The notes beneath the pieces were generated by a model that was not told where the DNA came from, searched no databases, and worked only from the letters and a program-made list of their open reading frames with translations. DNA of 6,514 bases from Planctomycetota bacterium (lineage in GTDB: Bacteria > Planctomycetota > UBA1135), in contig JALUUN010000590.1 of assembly GCA_027021325.1 (NCBI GenBank), positions 1-6,514 of the forward strand, written 5' to 3'. A program made the position numbers and the translations under genes. Every line of letters begins with the position of its first letter. The stretch's first letter is position 1. This document shows, piece after piece, positions 5,264 through 6,514 of this stretch.

Positions 5264-6514
5264 CTAGCCTCCGGCGGCGGGCAGTGCCAGGGAGGCAAGG
5301 CTTCCGGCCTCGACGCGCCCGCGCCAGAGGATTCCGCCGCCGCTTCGGAACTCGACCTGCGCCGTCCCCCGGGGCAGGCCGTCGAGGTAGAGGCGGCCGG
5401 AGGCACCGGGGACCAGGGAGACGGCGTAGCGGGCGCCGTCCCCGCTGCGGGCCCGGACCTCCAGATCCGGGGGCACGGAGCCCGACCACTCCAGGAGCAG
5501 ACGGCCGCTCCGCGCCGGCAGCCGCAGCTCCAGATCCTCCGGGGGGACGGCGCCGGCGGCGAAGCTCCAGCGTGCTTCGACGCAACCCGGCGCCCGGGCG
5601 CGGAGTTCGACGGGCGCCTCCGGCGGGAGGCCCGGGGCGTCGAAGGCGCCGGTCCCTTCCTCGAGCGGCAGGTCGAGGACCCAGACCGGCTGCTCCGGAA
5701 GGCCGATGCGGAGTTCCAGGCGGGCGCCGGGCGGCGGCAGGGCGAAGCGCTCCTGGAGGAGACGCCCGTGCAGGCGCGGGCGCAGATCCAGACCCTCGCC
5801 GAGGCGCAGGACGAGCTCGGGAGGCTTGCCGAGGGGAGCGTCCGCCGCCGGCCAGGCCTCGGCCCGGGCCAGGGCGCCGGCCCGCGGCGGCCCCTCCGGC
5901 CAGGCGAGGATCTCGTACTTCCCGGCGGCGAGGCGGGTGAAGGCGAAGCGGCCGTCGCTTCGGGTGCGCTGGACCCCGAGGCCGGCCTCGCGTACCGGGC
6001 AGCCCGCGCCGGGAAAGCCCGGCGGGAAGCCGGGCAGGCGGTGGGGCGAGACGAGGCCCAGGAGGACGCCCGCCGCCGGCGCGCCGCCGGGGTCCAGGAG
6101 CCGCCCTTCCAGGACGCACTCCGGCGCGAGGCGCAGGTCCAGGGCCTGACGCCGGCCGGCGGGGTCCGGGGGCGGCACGGGCTCGGCCCGGGTGGCACAT
6201 CCCTTCGCCGAGACCAGCACCCAGGCCGGCCCCTCGCCCGGCTGGAACCAGAAGCGCCCGTCGGGAAGGACGGCCCCGGTCTCCCAGCGCAGGGGGCGCT
6301 GGGGATCCGGGCGCGAGAGCCGGACGACGGCCTCTTCCGCCGGCCGGCCGGCCGGGCCGAGGATCTGGCCGTGGACCAGCTCCGGGCCGAGGCGCAGGTC
6401 CAGGGGCGGCGGGGCGGTGGCGGGAGCGACCTCGACCTCCTGATCCGCCAGGACCGCCTCGCCGAGAAGGAGTTCCACCTTCCAGCGCCCCGGCGCCAGG
6501 CGCAAGCGGAAGAC
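5264..6514 (-). CDS. Carboxypeptidase-regulatory/Ig-like repeat protein, 5' end missing
   Basis: The frame is open through the right edge of the window, so only the C-terminal 416 or so residues are seen. A TTG at 6505 could be read as a start, but the preceding codons encode a beta-strand pattern continuous with the domain, so this is very likely an internal piece. Counting from that TTG, the protein is a series of beta domains, each opening with a Leu-x-Leu-Arg-Leu motif at about 35-39, 122-126, 231-235 and 325-329. Within domains are Asp-Gly-Arg-Phe-x-Phe (82-87 and 184-189) followed by a Gly-Lys-Tyr-x-Ile-Leu-Ala strand (195-201), the hallmark of carboxypeptidase regulatory-like or SdrD-B/Cna-B-type folds. 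Such proteins are usually extracellular structural or binding proteins. No membrane anchor or sorting motif is seen at the C-terminus (Leu-Pro-Ala-Ala-Gly-Gly, end). Substrate and partner cannot be told. The lyase gene follows after 90 bases. Confidence 0.7.
   Translation of the reverse strand, partial: VFRLRLAPGRWKVELLLGEAVLADQEVEVAPATAPPPLDLRLGPELVHGQILGPAGRPAEEAVVRLSRPDPQRPLRWETGAVLPDGRFWFQPGEGPAWVLVSAKGCATRAEPVPPPDPAGRRQALDLRLAPECVLEGRLLDPGGAPAAGVLLGLVSPHRLPGFPPGFPGAGCPVREAGLGVQRTRSDGRFAFTRLAAGKYEILAWPEGPPRAGALARAEAWPAADAPLGKPPELVLRLGEGLDLRPRLHGRLLQERFALPPPGARLELRIGLPEQPVWVLDLPLEEGTGAFDAPGLPPEAPVELRARAPGCVEARWSFAAGAVPPEDLELRLPARSGRLLLEWSGSVPPDLEVRARSGDGARYAVSLVPGASGRLYLDGLPRGTAQVEFRSGGGILWRGRVEAGSLASLALPAAGG
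6128..6405 (-). repeat. Dispersed 17-bp direct repeat inside the Ig-like repeat gene
   Basis: GAGGCGCAGGTCCAGGG occurs exactly at 6128-6144 and 6389-6405, 261 bases (87 codons) apart and in the same frame. A shorter copy of its first 10 bases is at 5801-5810. On the coding strand the two long copies encode the Leu-Asp-Leu-Arg-Leu motif that opens successive beta domains, and the short copy the Leu-Arg-Leu of the third. The repeat marks the domain period and fits origin of the gene by internal duplication. Confidence 0.6.

Noticed and set aside
5271..5290. A TGGCAC sequence on the minus strand resembling a sigma-54 -24 element
   Set aside because: The required GC-containing -12 element (TTGC-like) is not at the right spacing; only GC-rich sequence follows.
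5170..6198. A 342-codon minus-strand frame overlapping the Ig-like gene
   Set aside because: It is Ser/Arg/Pro-rich without motifs, whereas the overlapping frame shows repeated beta-domain signatures.
3579..6200. An 873-codon open frame on the minus strand across the lyase and part of the Ig-like gene
   Set aside because: The product is Pro/Arg/Gly-rich with no family pattern and overlaps two genes with clear domain evidence, so it is a GC-driven shadow frame.

Overview
This is a very GC-rich window (about 70% or more G+C by eye) with tightly packed genes, GTG and probably TTG starts, and almost no recognisable Shine-Dalgarno sequences. The gene content (exported HEAT-repeat/von Willebrand A protein, DUF3616 protein, Ig-like 'regulatory domain' protein, MauE-type membrane protein) suggests a free-living high-GC Gram-negative bacterium of the Acidobacteriota, Planctomycetota, Gemmatimonadota or Myxococcota kind. 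The phylum cannot be fixed from this sequence. There are no tRNA or rRNA genes, insertion sequences, CRISPR arrays or phage genes.

Layout. Positions 1-432 (+) encode a small four-helix membrane protein of the MauE/DoxX type with a Cys-Gly-Cys motif. It converges on a run of four minus-strand genes. In their direction of transcription (right to left) these are: (i) the 3' part of a large protein built of repeated carboxypeptidase-regulatory/Ig-like beta domains, cut by the right window edge (6514-5264); (ii) a 472-residue aspartase/class II fumarase superfamily enzyme (5173-3755); (iii) a 679-residue exported protein with an N-terminal HEAT-repeat solenoid and a C-terminal von Willebrand A domain with a complete metal-binding (MIDAS) site (3588-1549); (iv) a 318-residue DUF3616 protein, probably exported, starting 14 bases after the stop of (iii) (1534-578).

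How they fit together. Genes (iii) and (iv) are almost certainly co-transcribed and are the best candidates for a functional pair: two exported proteins, one with a metal-dependent ligand-binding domain on a protein-interaction solenoid, the other with a propeller-like fold by inference. The lyase gene has its own plausible -10 box (TACAAT) in the 90-base gap before it, so it may be transcribed separately. The 166-base gap between the lyase and gene (iii) holds a perfect 9-bp hairpin and a 10-bp direct repeat spaced by about three helical turns, so gene (iii) may have its own control region. The lyase is a soluble metabolic enzyme with no obvious link to the envelope proteins around it.

I see no clearly new biological system. 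The most useful follow-ups are the HEAT-VWA/DUF3616 pair, the substrate of the lyase, and the control elements in the two intergenic gaps. The very long open frames on the other strand or in other frames are side effects of high GC and were rejected.
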